64,000 bases of DNA from Cardiobacteriaceae bacterium (GTDB lineage Bacteria; Pseudomonadota; Gammaproteobacteria; Cardiobacteriales; Cardiobacteriaceae), in assembly GCA_030529365.1 (NCBI GenBank), contig JAUMXB010000002.1, forward strand, positions 62,001 through 126,000, given 5' to 3'. Below, one piece after another: positions 21,794-29,824 of this stretch. Each line of letters opens with the position of its first letter. Position 1 is the first letter of the stretch. The position numbers were made by a program, and so were the translations under genes. The notes under the pieces are model-generated. The model ran no database searches. It was not told the origin of the DNA and saw only the letters and a program-made list of their open reading frames with translations.

Positions 21794-24418
21794 TTATTTC
21801 TCTCTCAGTAAATAGAAGTGGTTGAACAGGGGAATGCGGAAATGGCTGCCCAGTTTGGCAATGCCGTTTTGCTGGAAGGCTTCGATGAGCTGGGCGTAGG
21901 CGTTGTCCTTGGCGCTTAGCTTCTGGCTGTTGACGAAGCGGCGGGTTTGGTAAAAAAAGCGGCTGCGCCACATGCTGGCCTGAATATCGCCTGTTTTTTC
22001 TTTCTGCGCCAGATCGCAGAAGTGCAGCATGTTGTAGAGATAGGCGCTGCTCAGGCCGTAGCTTTCGCGCAAGGCATCAATGCGCGCAAAGGATTCCTGC
22101 AAGTCAGGCCAGCTTTCCCATGGCACGGTTTCACCATAAAGCGACAGGGCGTTTTTCTTTCTGTCGCCTGCGGTGTAGGCCTTGGCATCTTCCAGCGCTT
22201 CTTCCCCGTATTGGGAGAGTTTGGGTAGCGGCAGGCCGGGCTTGCTGATGGCGATGCCGGCGCTGAAGGTGATGTCGGGGTTTCGGGCGACATAGGCGGC
22301 AAAGTGAGTGCGCATGTCGGCAGCAAGCTGCTGGATTTGCCGCCACGGGCCGATCATGAAGAAGTCGTCGCCACCGGCAAAAACGGTATAGGTATCGGGA
22401 TATTTTTCTGCGCAGCGGGCAGGCAGCCAAAGGGTGAAGAAGTGGTTCATCTGCCGCGAGAGTCCGGCCATTTTCGCGAATGTCGGTTCGGCAAGGCCGC
22501 GCTGGAAAATGGTGCCGAGGTTGTCAACATCGCCTTTCAATGTGGCGATGGCCACTTTGCCAAGATAACGTTCACCGTCTTTATCCCGGTAGCGTTCTTC
22601 GCAGGCGAGGTGATTGAAAGTTTTGATGTCGCCAGGATTGCCGGCGCGTTCCTCTGCGGGCAGGACGGCGTATTTTTCGCCATCCACATGTTCGCCGAAG
22701 CGGGGGACATAGGCATTGATGAAGCGCCGGGCGTAGCCGTGCCACAAGGTATCTTCGCCGGAGTTGGGCAGGGAGAAATCCCAGCAGCGCAGCAGCTGCC
22801 CATTGCGTGCCGCTTCGCCGAAATGACCGGTGATGTCATCAGCACCCGTGAAGGCGATATGGAAACCGAAGATGGGCAGTAGCAGGCGTTGTGTTTGGCT
22901 GGTGTCGAAGATGGTTTCGGCGTTGTCAGAGACCAGCAGGCGGTCTTTTTTGGTGAGGTGTTCGCCGATGGTGATTTGATCGGCGGAAATTTTTGCCAGT
23001 TTGCGGCCGTCTTTTTCCGTATCGCTTGCAGGGAGATGGTGATCGTAAGGGCAGGCACCGAAGGGATATTCGGCGGAGAGTACGGTTTGGGCGTCGCCAG
23101 TGAGATTGAAGCGCTGGAGTTTGGCGGTTTCCAGTACGGCAAAGGACTGGGTGATCAAGTCCTTGAAGCGCTTTTTGTCGATAAAGTCGTTGCAGCTTGC
23201 TTCCTGGGTGGCAAGGCCGAGGGCGACCTGGCCAAAGCAGTGATCGAGGAACCATTGGTTGATGTCGCCACGTACGGTTTCGACCGCCTTGCGGACGGCT
23301 TCGGTATTGGGCGCGACGATCATGAATTTGCCGGCGGCATTCAGGATTTGCGAAGTGGGTGGCAGCTGGCAGGCGCGCAGGATTTTGAGGGCGGCCAGTT
23401 CGGCAAAGAGCGAGACCTGGAAGGATCGGCCGCGCAGCAGTTTGGCCGCCTGTTTGTTGGTATCGCTACCGGCGGCAAAGATGAAGTTCTGGATGCCGAA
23501 GAAATCGCCCTGGATGAGGAGGATTTTTTGGGTTTCCCAGTCGCTGCGTTCGCGCAGGCGGGCAATGGCATCATTGTCCGTTTGGCCTTCGGCATCGTGC
23601 CATAACCACAATGCAGTAGCGAAGGCAGCAGTGCTTTTGCTGTGATCATAGAGCGAGACTTCTGCCTTGCTGCCAAAGGCGGTGGCAGAGGGGATGGCAT
23701 GGGTAAAGCATTGCCAGAGAGTATCGAAATGATCCAGCCACAAATGCCAGTTTTGGTGGTGGGATTCGGGGATTTGCTCAAGGCCTTTGATGAAGGCTTG
23801 CCAGAGGGAGAGGTATTGCGCCTGGGCGGTTTTGTTGTCGGCTGGTTCGCCTTCTTCGCGCAGTATGGGGAAAACACTTTTCGGGGAGAGTGCTTGCAGG
23901 GGGTAGCAATATTTGATTTCGCCAAGTGATTTGGCCCTGGAGTCATCATGAAGACGGATTTGCTCCAGAAGCGGGAGGAGGCGGGCACGATAGTGGCTTG
24001 GCGCTTCGTCTTGCTGGTTGTACTGCTCGAATTGCTCGCGTTCAAAGCCGGAAGCGACACGGTCAGCAGTGGCGATGATCCATTGCAGGAAGGTGTCCGG
24101 GCGATGGTGCATGGCGGCAGCATTTTGCAGGGAGTCGGTCTTGTCTTCGCCTGCATCACGGGAGGCAAAGGGCGTCATGTCGCCGCGCACCAAATCGGGC
24201 AGGTTTTTTTCGATCAGATCCCAGGCGAGAGCGGTGTAGGCAGCGTGGACATGACTGTAATAACGGAATTGCCCCTGCTCGTCCTTGACGCGGGGGCAAT
24301 ACATTTGCTTGTGGATATCCAGAGTATTCTTGTCGAAATCCAGACGGGCGCGTTCGGCAAACTTGCCCAGATCGTGCAGAAAAGCGGCAAAGGCTATCCT
24401 GCTGGCAGCATTGTGCAT
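21794..24418 (-). CDS. cas10: Cas10/Csm1, type III-A large subunit with HD nuclease and cyclase domains
   Basis: An 874-residue signature protein. The N-terminal HD nuclease motif HDLGKF (H15, D16) is intact, as is an HVHAAYTALAW His motif further on, so single-stranded DNA cleavage is expected. The second palm domain carries FAGGDDFFMIG with GGDD at about 682-685, the site for cyclic-oligoadenylate synthesis. Its product should activate the Csx2 and NE0113 proteins encoded nearby. The ATG follows an excellent AGGAGG ribosome site. A TATACT -10 box on the minus strand near 24445-24450, and the 14-bp motif further upstream, mark the operon promoter. Confidence 0.97.
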   Translation of the reverse strand: MHNAASRIAFAAFLHDLGKFAERARLDFDKNTLDIHKQMYCPRVKDEQGQFRYYSHVHAAYTALAWDLIEKNLPDLVRGDMTPFASRDAGEDKTDSLQNAAAMHHRPDTFLQWIIATADRVASGFEREQFEQYNQQDEAPSHYRARLLPLLEQIRLHDDSRAKSLGEIKYCYPLQALSPKSVFPILREEGEPADNKTAQAQYLSLWQAFIKGLEQIPESHHQNWHLWLDHFDTLWQCFTHAIPSATAFGSKAEVSLYDHSKSTAAFATALWLWHDAEGQTDNDAIARLRERSDWETQKILLIQGDFFGIQNFIFAAGSDTNKQAAKLLRGRSFQVSLFAELAALKILRACQLPPTSQILNAAGKFMIVAPNTEAVRKAVETVRGDINQWFLDHCFGQVALGLATQEASCNDFIDKKRFKDLITQSFAVLETAKLQRFNLTGDAQTVLSAEYPFGACPYDHHLPASDTEKDGRKLAKISADQITIGEHLTKKDRLLVSDNAETIFDTSQTQRLLLPIFGFHIAFTGADDITGHFGEAARNGQLLRCWDFSLPNSGEDTLWHGYARRFINAYVPRFGEHVDGEKYAVLPAEERAGNPGDIKTFNHLACEERYRDKDGERYLGKVAIATLKGDVDNLGTIFQRGLAEPTFAKMAGLSRQMNHFFTLWLPARCAEKYPDTYTVFAGGDDFFMIGPWRQIQQLAADMRTHFAAYVARNPDITFSAGIAISKPGLPLPKLSQYGEEALEDAKAYTAGDRKKNALSLYGETVPWESWPDLQESFARIDALRESYGLSSAYLYNMLHFCDLAQKEKTGDIQASMWRSRFFYQTRRFVNSQKLSAKDNAYAQLIEAFQQNGIAKLGSHFRIPLFNHFYLLREK

Positions 24419-24439
24419 AAATCCTCCTGGTTGATGGCA

Positions 24440-24489
24440 GAGGAAGTATAACGAATTTTAATTTTTACGAAAGGGCAACAAATTTGTCA
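24440..24489 (-). promoter_or_regulatory. promoter of the csm operon with shared motif site 3
   Basis: On the minus strand CAACAAATTTGTCA reads as TGACAAATTTGTTG at 24489-24476. It is followed by a weak -35 (TTTCGT), a 16-bp spacer and TATACT (24450-24445), then about 25 bp to the AGGAGG site. The motif sits just upstream of the -35, a position typical of an activator site or of a repressor that overlaps it. Confidence 0.55.
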
Positions 24490-24573
24490 TGTGAAAATCC
24501 AGCAGGATCAATGTTGCCAGCATCCAGGGCTGCTGAAACGAGAGGGATAGACTCGGTCTAGCTCACAAGCACT

Positions 24574-25677
24574 CTATAACAGGGAGTGAATATTTTTTCT
24601 AAATGAAAACTGTCGGCTACTGGCGTTTAACGTGTAGCTGCGATTGTTGTTGCGGCCGCTGCCGACGATGCGAAAGTGTTTGGCCCGCTGTTCGCCCAAC
24701 GTCTTGCTCAATTTGCGGTAAATCTGCGAGGAGGCTTCCTGCAAAATGCGTAACATGTCTGCATAGTTGTTCTTCGTCAGCCTTTCTTGCAGTTGTTGGG
24801 ATGTTTCCGTTGGCGATACAGGATAAAACCGGATATAGCGCTGCAACAGGTACGCCATATCTTCCGGCATACGACTGCTGATGCTCCTATCTTCCATTTT
24901 CAGGGAGACCATGGCGGCATACAGGGCAAATTGTTGTGGAGTCAGAAGGATAATTTGCGAAGCACAACGCAGGGTGTGGGATTCGCTGTCAATTTCTATG
25001 TGCCAGTCATCCATGTGACGCTGGGTTTGTTCGACGGCCTGCAAATATGTCCAATCGCTTTCCGATGCAACATGCGGCAAATCGTCGCGCATACGCACAA
25101 AGGGAATGTCGGCGAGCATGACTTGGGCATCGCGAGCATCGATCATGCCGGAAGATGTTGCAATCCAATGAGTTGACCGGGTAGGGTAGAAAAAGTCCGG
25201 GTGATTCTCGAAAGGTTCGTTGACCAGTACATGTGACAGCCTGTCGCGGCGACGCCCGAAGAGCGACAGGGCATAGCCGATGTAAAAGCCCATGGATTTG
25301 CGGCCACCGGCAATGGAAACGTGCAGCTCGGTATCATCCTGCGCGCAAAGGTCATGCACAAAACGCACAATCATGTCGGCGGCGAGGTTGTTTTGCGCGG
25401 GGGTGCGAATATCATCCAGCACGGTGTTCTGCTCGTCTTTGATGAGATGAATGTGGCTTGGGGAGAAAGCAATGGCCGGCGTGCCATACTCTTTGCAGAA
25501 ACGTGGGAAATGACCGTTTTCACCAAACAATGTGGTGTTGATTCGTTCGGCACCCAGGCGAGTGGTAAGCACATGGATTTCATCGGGAATCCACTGATGA
25601 CGTGTGACCAGGGCAAAGAGGGTTTCCGTGACAATTTGTGGCGACATGCCGGTTACCGCAACGAGAATTTTTTTCAT
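24574..25677 (-). CDS. CARF protein of the NE0113 (TIGR02584-type) family
   Basis: CRISPR-associated sensor protein of about 367 residues from the ATG at 25677, where the conserved fold starts (KKILVAVTGMSPQIVTETLFAL). In-frame Met codons upstream, to 25749, could lengthen it. The CARF domain continues with LHVSIAGGRKSMGFYIGYALSLFG, the typical nucleotide-pocket segment. The C-terminal part (ISSRMPEDM to IYRKLSKTLGEQRAKHFRIVG) looks like a helical or winged-helix region, not an HEPN domain, as no R-x4-H pair is seen there. It lies upstream of cas10 on the same strand but beyond the cas10 promoter, directly after prmC. A role as a cyclic-nucleotide-responsive regulator or ring nuclease is possible; I cannot decide. 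Confidence 0.85.
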   Translation of the reverse strand: MKKILVAVTGMSPQIVTETLFALVTRHQWIPDEIHVLTTRLGAERINTTLFGENGHFPRFCKEYGTPAIAFSPSHIHLIKDEQNTVLDDIRTPAQNNLAADMIVRFVHDLCAQDDTELHVSIAGGRKSMGFYIGYALSLFGRRRDRLSHVLVNEPFENHPDFFYPTRSTHWIATSSGMIDARDAQVMLADIPFVRMRDDLPHVASESDWTYLQAVEQTQRHMDDWHIEIDSESHTLRCASQIILLTPQQFALYAAMVSLKMEDRSISSRMPEDMAYLLQRYIRFYPVSPTETSQQLQERLTKNNYADMLRILQEASSQIYRKLSKTLGEQRAKHFRIVGSGRNNNRSYTLNASSRQFSFRKNIHSLL

Positions 25678-25754
25678 GCCATTTTGTGCAGATTGGTGAT
25701 AGGGAATAATGTCTGTATTTTGGGTATGAAACATGGCGTGAGCAGCCATTCTCC

Positions 25755-26582
25755 TTATTTCATCTTGCTCTGCAATAGACAAACACGCCAGTTGCCGCCG
25801 TAGTCTTTTGCAAATGCCATGGATTGCCAGCAGGGATCGGCCAGCGCGGCGATGGCTTCGCGCTGGTCGTAGCCATGTTCGAAGAGCAGCCAGCCGCCCG
25901 GGCGCAGCACGCGCGGCGCATCATGGAGGATGGCGCGGATGTCGGCGAGGCCGTCGGCGCCGGCGGTGAGGGCGGTTGCGGGTTCGAAGGCGAGGGCGGG
26001 CAGGTGTGCGTCGTTCGTCGCGATATAGGGAGGGTTGCTGACGATGATGTCGGCGCAATGGTCGGCAAAGGCATCCAGCCAGCTGGCGTTGACGAAATGG
26101 ACGTTATGGAGGCGGTGGCGGCGGGCGTTGCCGTGGGCGACGGCAAGCGCTTCCGCGCTGTAATCGCTGGCGATGACGCGGGTGTGCGGGCGATGTTTGG
26201 CGATGGCGAGCGCGATGGCGCCGCTGCCGGTGCCGAGATCGAGTACGGTTGCCGTGCTGTCGGCGGGAAGGCGTTGCAGGGCGGCTTCGACGAGGATTTC
26301 CGTGTCGGGGCGGGGGATGAGGGTGGCGGGGGTTACGCGCAGGTCGAGGTCGTAGAAAGGCTGATGGCCGAGAAGGTAGGCGACGGGTTCGCCACGGGCG
26401 CGGCGCGCGGCGAGGTCGTTGAGGCTGTGCAGGGCGGCGGCATCGAGTTCGCGTTCGCTGTGCAGGCGCTGTGCGGTGGGCGACAGGCCGGTGACGTGTT
26501 CGATGAGGAGGCGCAGGTCGAGGTCGGCGCTGTCGGAAGGCAATTGGCTGCGCCAATGCTGTTGCCAGTCGTATATGTTCAT
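25755..26582 (-). CDS. prmC: peptide chain release factor N5-glutamine methyltransferase
   Basis: Methylates the GGQ glutamine of release factors RF1 and RF2 with S-adenosylmethionine. 275 residues from the ATG at 26582. It shows the SAM-binding LDLGTGSGAIALAIA motif near residue 112 and the substrate-glutamine motif NPPYI near 183, with the PRPDTEILVE segment before them. In most gammaproteobacteria prmC follows prfA directly. Here it lies 3.2 kb further downstream, separated by a persulfide-dioxygenase gene, a SulP gene and an ArsR gene on the same strand. It ends just before the CARF gene. Confidence 0.95.
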   Translation of the reverse strand: MNIYDWQQHWRSQLPSDSADLDLRLLIEHVTGLSPTAQRLHSERELDAAALHSLNDLAARRARGEPVAYLLGHQPFYDLDLRVTPATLIPRPDTEILVEAALQRLPADSTATVLDLGTGSGAIALAIAKHRPHTRVIASDYSAEALAVAHGNARRHRLHNVHFVNASWLDAFADHCADIIVSNPPYIATNDAHLPALAFEPATALTAGADGLADIRAILHDAPRVLRPGGWLLFEHGYDQREAIAALADPCWQSMAFAKDYGGNWRVCLLQSKMK

Positions 26583-26598
26583 GTTTGCGCGGAAAGGG

Positions 26599-26913
26599 TT
26601 ACGGTTTTTCGGGGTTGGTTGCCTCGTCGCGGCAGAAAAAGCCGTGCAGGAGGGCAATGGTGTCGCGCACGCGCGCATCGGCCAGATGATACAGGCGCTG
26701 GCGATGCTGCACTTCGCAATCGACAAGCCCCGCTTCGCGCAACAGCGCGAGCTGGCTTGACATCGCCGCCTGCGGCATGCCGGTGCGTTCGGCGAGTTCG
26801 TTCACGCAGCAGGGGCCTTCGAGCAGGGTGCAGAGCACGGCGAGGCGGTTGCGGTTGGCGAGCAGTTTCAGGAAGGCGGTGGCTTCGTCGCATTTGGCGA
26901 GGAGGTTTTCCAT
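26599..26913 (-). CDS. ArsR-family regulator, BigR/YgaV/SqrR type
   Basis: A 104-residue winged-helix repressor: KLLANRNRLAVLCTLLEG, then CVNELAERTGMPQAAMSSQLALLREAGL as the DNA-binding helix-turn-helix. Cys28 (in AVLCTL) and Cys94 (in GFFCRD) match the two sensing cysteines of sulfide/persulfide sensors such as YgaV and BigR. Additional cysteines at 8, 35, 36 and 66 are unusual. It starts 1 bp after sulP, in an operon headed by a persulfide-dioxygenase-type gene, which supports a role in sensing reactive sulfur and controlling this operon. Confidence 0.85.
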   Translation of the reverse strand: MENLLAKCDEATAFLKLLANRNRLAVLCTLLEGPCCVNELAERTGMPQAAMSSQLALLREAGLVDCEVQHRQRLYHLADARVRDTIALLHGFFCRDEATNPEKP

Positions 26914-26914
26914 G

Positions 26915-28720
26915 TCAGTGTCCGGTGGGGTGGGGGATGGCCTGCCAGGCGGCGTGCGCGCTCAGGAAGATGTGGCCGTGGATGGCGCGGGTGAAGCCGA
27001 TGCGTTGCAGGCGGTCGTGCACCGGGCCTTTGACTTCGGCAAGATGCAGGGCGACGCCGGCGTCGTGCAGGCGCTGGTTGATGGTGTAGAGGCTGTCGAG
27101 GCCGGAGGTGTCGATATGGTTGATGGCCGAGCAGACGAGGACGAGATGGCGCGCCTCGGGATAGTTGGCAAGCGCTTCGCTGATGCGGTTTTCGACATGG
27201 CGCACGTTGGGAAAATAGAGGCTTTCGTCCACGCGCATGAAGATGATGTCAGGGCGGGTGAGCACGCGGTGGCGGCGGATGTTGCGGAAATGTTCGCTGT
27301 CGGGCATGCGGCCGAGGATGGCGATATGCGGTTTGCCGGTGCGGTAAAGGTGCAGGGCGACGGAGAGGGCGACGCCGGCAATGAGCCCGCTTTCCACGCT
27401 GTGCCCGAGGGTGAGGAGCACGGTCAGCACCAGGGCGGAAAAATCGGCGCGGTTGTAGCGCCAGCTGTGCGCGAAGACGTGGCGGTCGATGAGCGGCACG
27501 ATGGCGACGATGATGGTCGCGGCCAGGGTGGCGCGTGGCAGGTGGGCGAGCCACGGCGTGAACCAGAGGATGACGGCGAGAATGCCGATGGCGGTGAAAA
27601 CGCCTGCGAGCGGCGTTTGCGCCCCGGCGTCTTCGTTGACGACGGAGCGGGAAAAGCCGCCAGTTACCGGCATGCCGCCGCTGAAGGCAGCGCCGAGGTT
27701 GGCAGCGCCAAGCCCAAGCAGCTCCTGATCCGGCACGATGTGCTCGCGGCGCTTGGCAGCGAGCGTCTGCCCGACGGAAACGCTTTCCACGAAGCCGACG
27801 AGGCTGATGAGCAGCGCGCCGATGGCGAGTTCGCGCGCGAGTGACCACGGAATGTCGGGCAGGGTGAAGGGCGGCAGGCTCGCAGGGATATTGCCGACCA
27901 CGGCCACGCCCGCCTGTTGCCAGTCGAAGCGCCAAACGAGAAGCGTGGTGAGGATGACGACGATGATGGGCGCAAAGCGGCGGCAGAACTGGATGAGAAT
28001 GTCCGGGGCGTTGCGGCGGCGCAACCACGGCGGCAGCGCGCTGCGCGCAAGATAGAGCAGGGCGATGCTGAGCAGGCCGATGAAAAGGGTGAGGCCGTGG
28101 CTTTGCGGCAGGTTGATGGCGAGATCGCGGAGAAGCGGCCACAGGGTGCTGCCCTGCGCGGGGATGCCGAGAAGGTGCCGGATTTGGCTCAGGGCAATGA
28201 GCACGGCGGAGGCGCTGATGAAGCCGGCAATGACGGGATGGCTCAGGAAATTGGCAAGAAAGCCCAGGCGCAACAAACCCATGGCGAACTGGATCAGGCC
28301 GGAGAGCAGGGCGAGCACGAGCACGATTTGCAGATACTCTGGCGAATCGGGCGGGGCGAGGGCGGATGCGGTGGCGGCAGTCATCAGGGCAATGACGGCA
28401 ACGGGGCCGACGGCGAGCGCGCGGCTGCTGCCGAAAAGCGCGTAGCAGACAAGCGGGGCGATGCTCGCATAGAGGCCGACTTGCGGCGGCACGCCAGCGA
28501 GAAGCGCATAGGCGAGCGATTGCGGCACGAGCATGACGGTGACGACGAAGGCGGCGAGCAAATCTTCGCGCAGGGTCGCGCCACGATAGGCGGGCAGCCA
28601 TTGCAGGATGGGGAGATAACGTTTCAGGAACATGGCAAGGGATTGCGTGGCATCGGAAAAAATGGCGCGACTGCTTTGGGAAAGCGGTTGGCGGGTATGC
28701 TTTGCGGGATGGGCTTGCAC
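26915..28720 (-). CDS. SulP-family anion transporter with STAS domain
   Basis: Inner-membrane sulfate/bicarbonate-type transporter, 601 residues. Many hydrophobic helices span residues 50-450, with the SulP mark VPQSLAYALLAGVPPQVGLYAS near residue 65. A cytoplasmic STAS domain follows (about 480-590, HLVLVCSAINHIDTSGLDSL). The GTG start at 28720 follows an AGGATAG ribosome site; an internal Met (residue 30) is an alternative. It sits between a persulfide-dioxygenase-type gene and a BigR-type regulator, so export or uptake of an oxidised sulfur anion such as sulfite, thiosulfate or sulfate is likely. The exact substrate is inferred. Confidence 0.9.
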   Translation of the reverse strand: MQAHPAKHTRQPLSQSSRAIFSDATQSLAMFLKRYLPILQWLPAYRGATLREDLLAAFVVTVMLVPQSLAYALLAGVPPQVGLYASIAPLVCYALFGSSRALAVGPVAVIALMTAATASALAPPDSPEYLQIVLVLALLSGLIQFAMGLLRLGFLANFLSHPVIAGFISASAVLIALSQIRHLLGIPAQGSTLWPLLRDLAINLPQSHGLTLFIGLLSIALLYLARSALPPWLRRRNAPDILIQFCRRFAPIIVVILTTLLVWRFDWQQAGVAVVGNIPASLPPFTLPDIPWSLARELAIGALLISLVGFVESVSVGQTLAAKRREHIVPDQELLGLGAANLGAAFSGGMPVTGGFSRSVVNEDAGAQTPLAGVFTAIGILAVILWFTPWLAHLPRATLAATIIVAIVPLIDRHVFAHSWRYNRADFSALVLTVLLTLGHSVESGLIAGVALSVALHLYRTGKPHIAILGRMPDSEHFRNIRRHRVLTRPDIIFMRVDESLYFPNVRHVENRISEALANYPEARHLVLVCSAINHIDTSGLDSLYTINQRLHDAGVALHLAEVKGPVHDRLQRIGFTRAIHGHIFLSAHAAWQAIPHPTGH

Positions 28721-28759
28721 CTATCCTGCAAAGAGATACCAGCCATTTTCCGATAGGAT

Positions 28760-29629
28760 TTACAGGAGATTGACCGGCACTTTCAGATAGACCTCGCCAT
28801 TGTCTTCCGCGGGCGGCATTTGCCCGGCGCGCATATTGACCTGCACCGAGGGTATGATGAGCTTGGGCATGGCCAGCGTGGCATCGCGCGCTTCACGCAG
28901 GGCGACGAATTCCGCTTCGCTCACGCCTTCGCGGATGTGGATGTTGTGGCGGCGCTCGTCGCCGATGGTGGTTTCGTGCACGTAATGGCTGCGACCGGCT
29001 GGCAGGTAGTCGTGGCAGAGGAAAACGCGGGTGGCATCGGGCAGGGTGAGCAAACGCTGCACCGAGCGGTAGAGGGTGGCCGCGTCGCCGCCAGGGAAAT
29101 CGCAGCGCGCCGTGCCGTAATCGGGCATGAACAGGGTATCGCCGACAAAGACGGCATCGCCGATGAGATAGCTCAGGCAGGCGGGCGTGTGGCCGGGGGT
29201 GTGCAGCACTTCCGCATGCAGGCCGCCGATGGCGAAGGTGTCGCCGTCGTCGAAAAGGCGGTCAAACTGGCTGCCGTCGCGGGCGAATTCTGTGCCGGCA
29301 TTGAAGACTTTGCCGAAGATGTTCTGCACGTCGATGATATGGCGGCCGATGCCGATCTCTCCGCCGAGTTTTTCCTGCAAATAGGGGGCGGCGGAGAGGT
29401 GGTCGGCATGGGCGTGGGTTTCGAGAATCCAGATGACGTCGAGCTTTTCGCGCGCAATGTGGGTGATGAGTTCGTCAGCGGCGCGGGTATCGGTGCGGCC
29501 GCTGGCGTAATCGAAGGCGAGCACGGAATCGACAATGGCGCAGGCCGAAGAATCGGGATCGCGCACGATGTAGGTAAAGGTGTTGGTGGGTTCGTCGAAA
29601 AAGGCGGTGACGTGGGGCTGAGGCGACAT
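28760..29629 (-). CDS. metallo-beta-lactamase-fold persulfide-dioxygenase-type protein (Blh/ETHE1-like)
   Basis: A 289-residue MBL-fold enzyme with ETHAHADHLSAAPYLQ (the H-x-H-x-D-H metal motif) near residue 71, HTPGHTPAC near 139, GDTLFMPDYGTARCDFPGG near 158, and a final His in FLCHDY. The TARCDFPGG part is shared with ETHE1-like persulfide dioxygenases and with Blh of BigR operons. It probably oxidises glutathione persulfide to sulfite. It is the first gene of the operon with sulP and the ArsR regulator. The AATCT / AGATT inverted bases in the AT-rich upstream region (about 29650-29685) might be the operator, but this is weak. Confidence 0.87.
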   Translation of the reverse strand: MSPQPHVTAFFDEPTNTFTYIVRDPDSSACAIVDSVLAFDYASGRTDTRAADELITHIAREKLDVIWILETHAHADHLSAAPYLQEKLGGEIGIGRHIIDVQNIFGKVFNAGTEFARDGSQFDRLFDDGDTFAIGGLHAEVLHTPGHTPACLSYLIGDAVFVGDTLFMPDYGTARCDFPGGDAATLYRSVQRLLTLPDATRVFLCHDYLPAGRSHYVHETTIGDERRHNIHIREGVSEAEFVALREARDATLAMPKLIIPSVQVNMRAGQMPPAEDNGEVYLKVPVNLL

Positions 29630-29709
29630 GACGGGCTCCTGGGCTGTGATAAATCTGATATGTGAAAAAGATTATATGAGAGAGACAGGGGTGTCAATGC
29701 AGATATGAA

Positions 29710-29797
29710 CATAGTGTTTTTTTCTCACCAATAAGCGCTTATAGTGAGAAAATTTCTCGCAATAAGCGCTTCTCGGTGGTAAAAAATTACTATTTTC
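29710..29797. repeat. AAGCGCTT dispersed palindromic element, copy 6
   Basis: Cores at 29733 and 29764 (31 bp apart). The left arm is ATAGTGTTTTTTTCTCACC, the middle is GAGAAAATTTCTC, and the right arm is GGTAAAAAATTACTATTTT. It lies between prfA and the sulfur operon and may insulate them. Confidence 0.8.
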
Positions 29798-29824
29798 AGA
29801 GTATTTTTGAAATGATGACTGACG

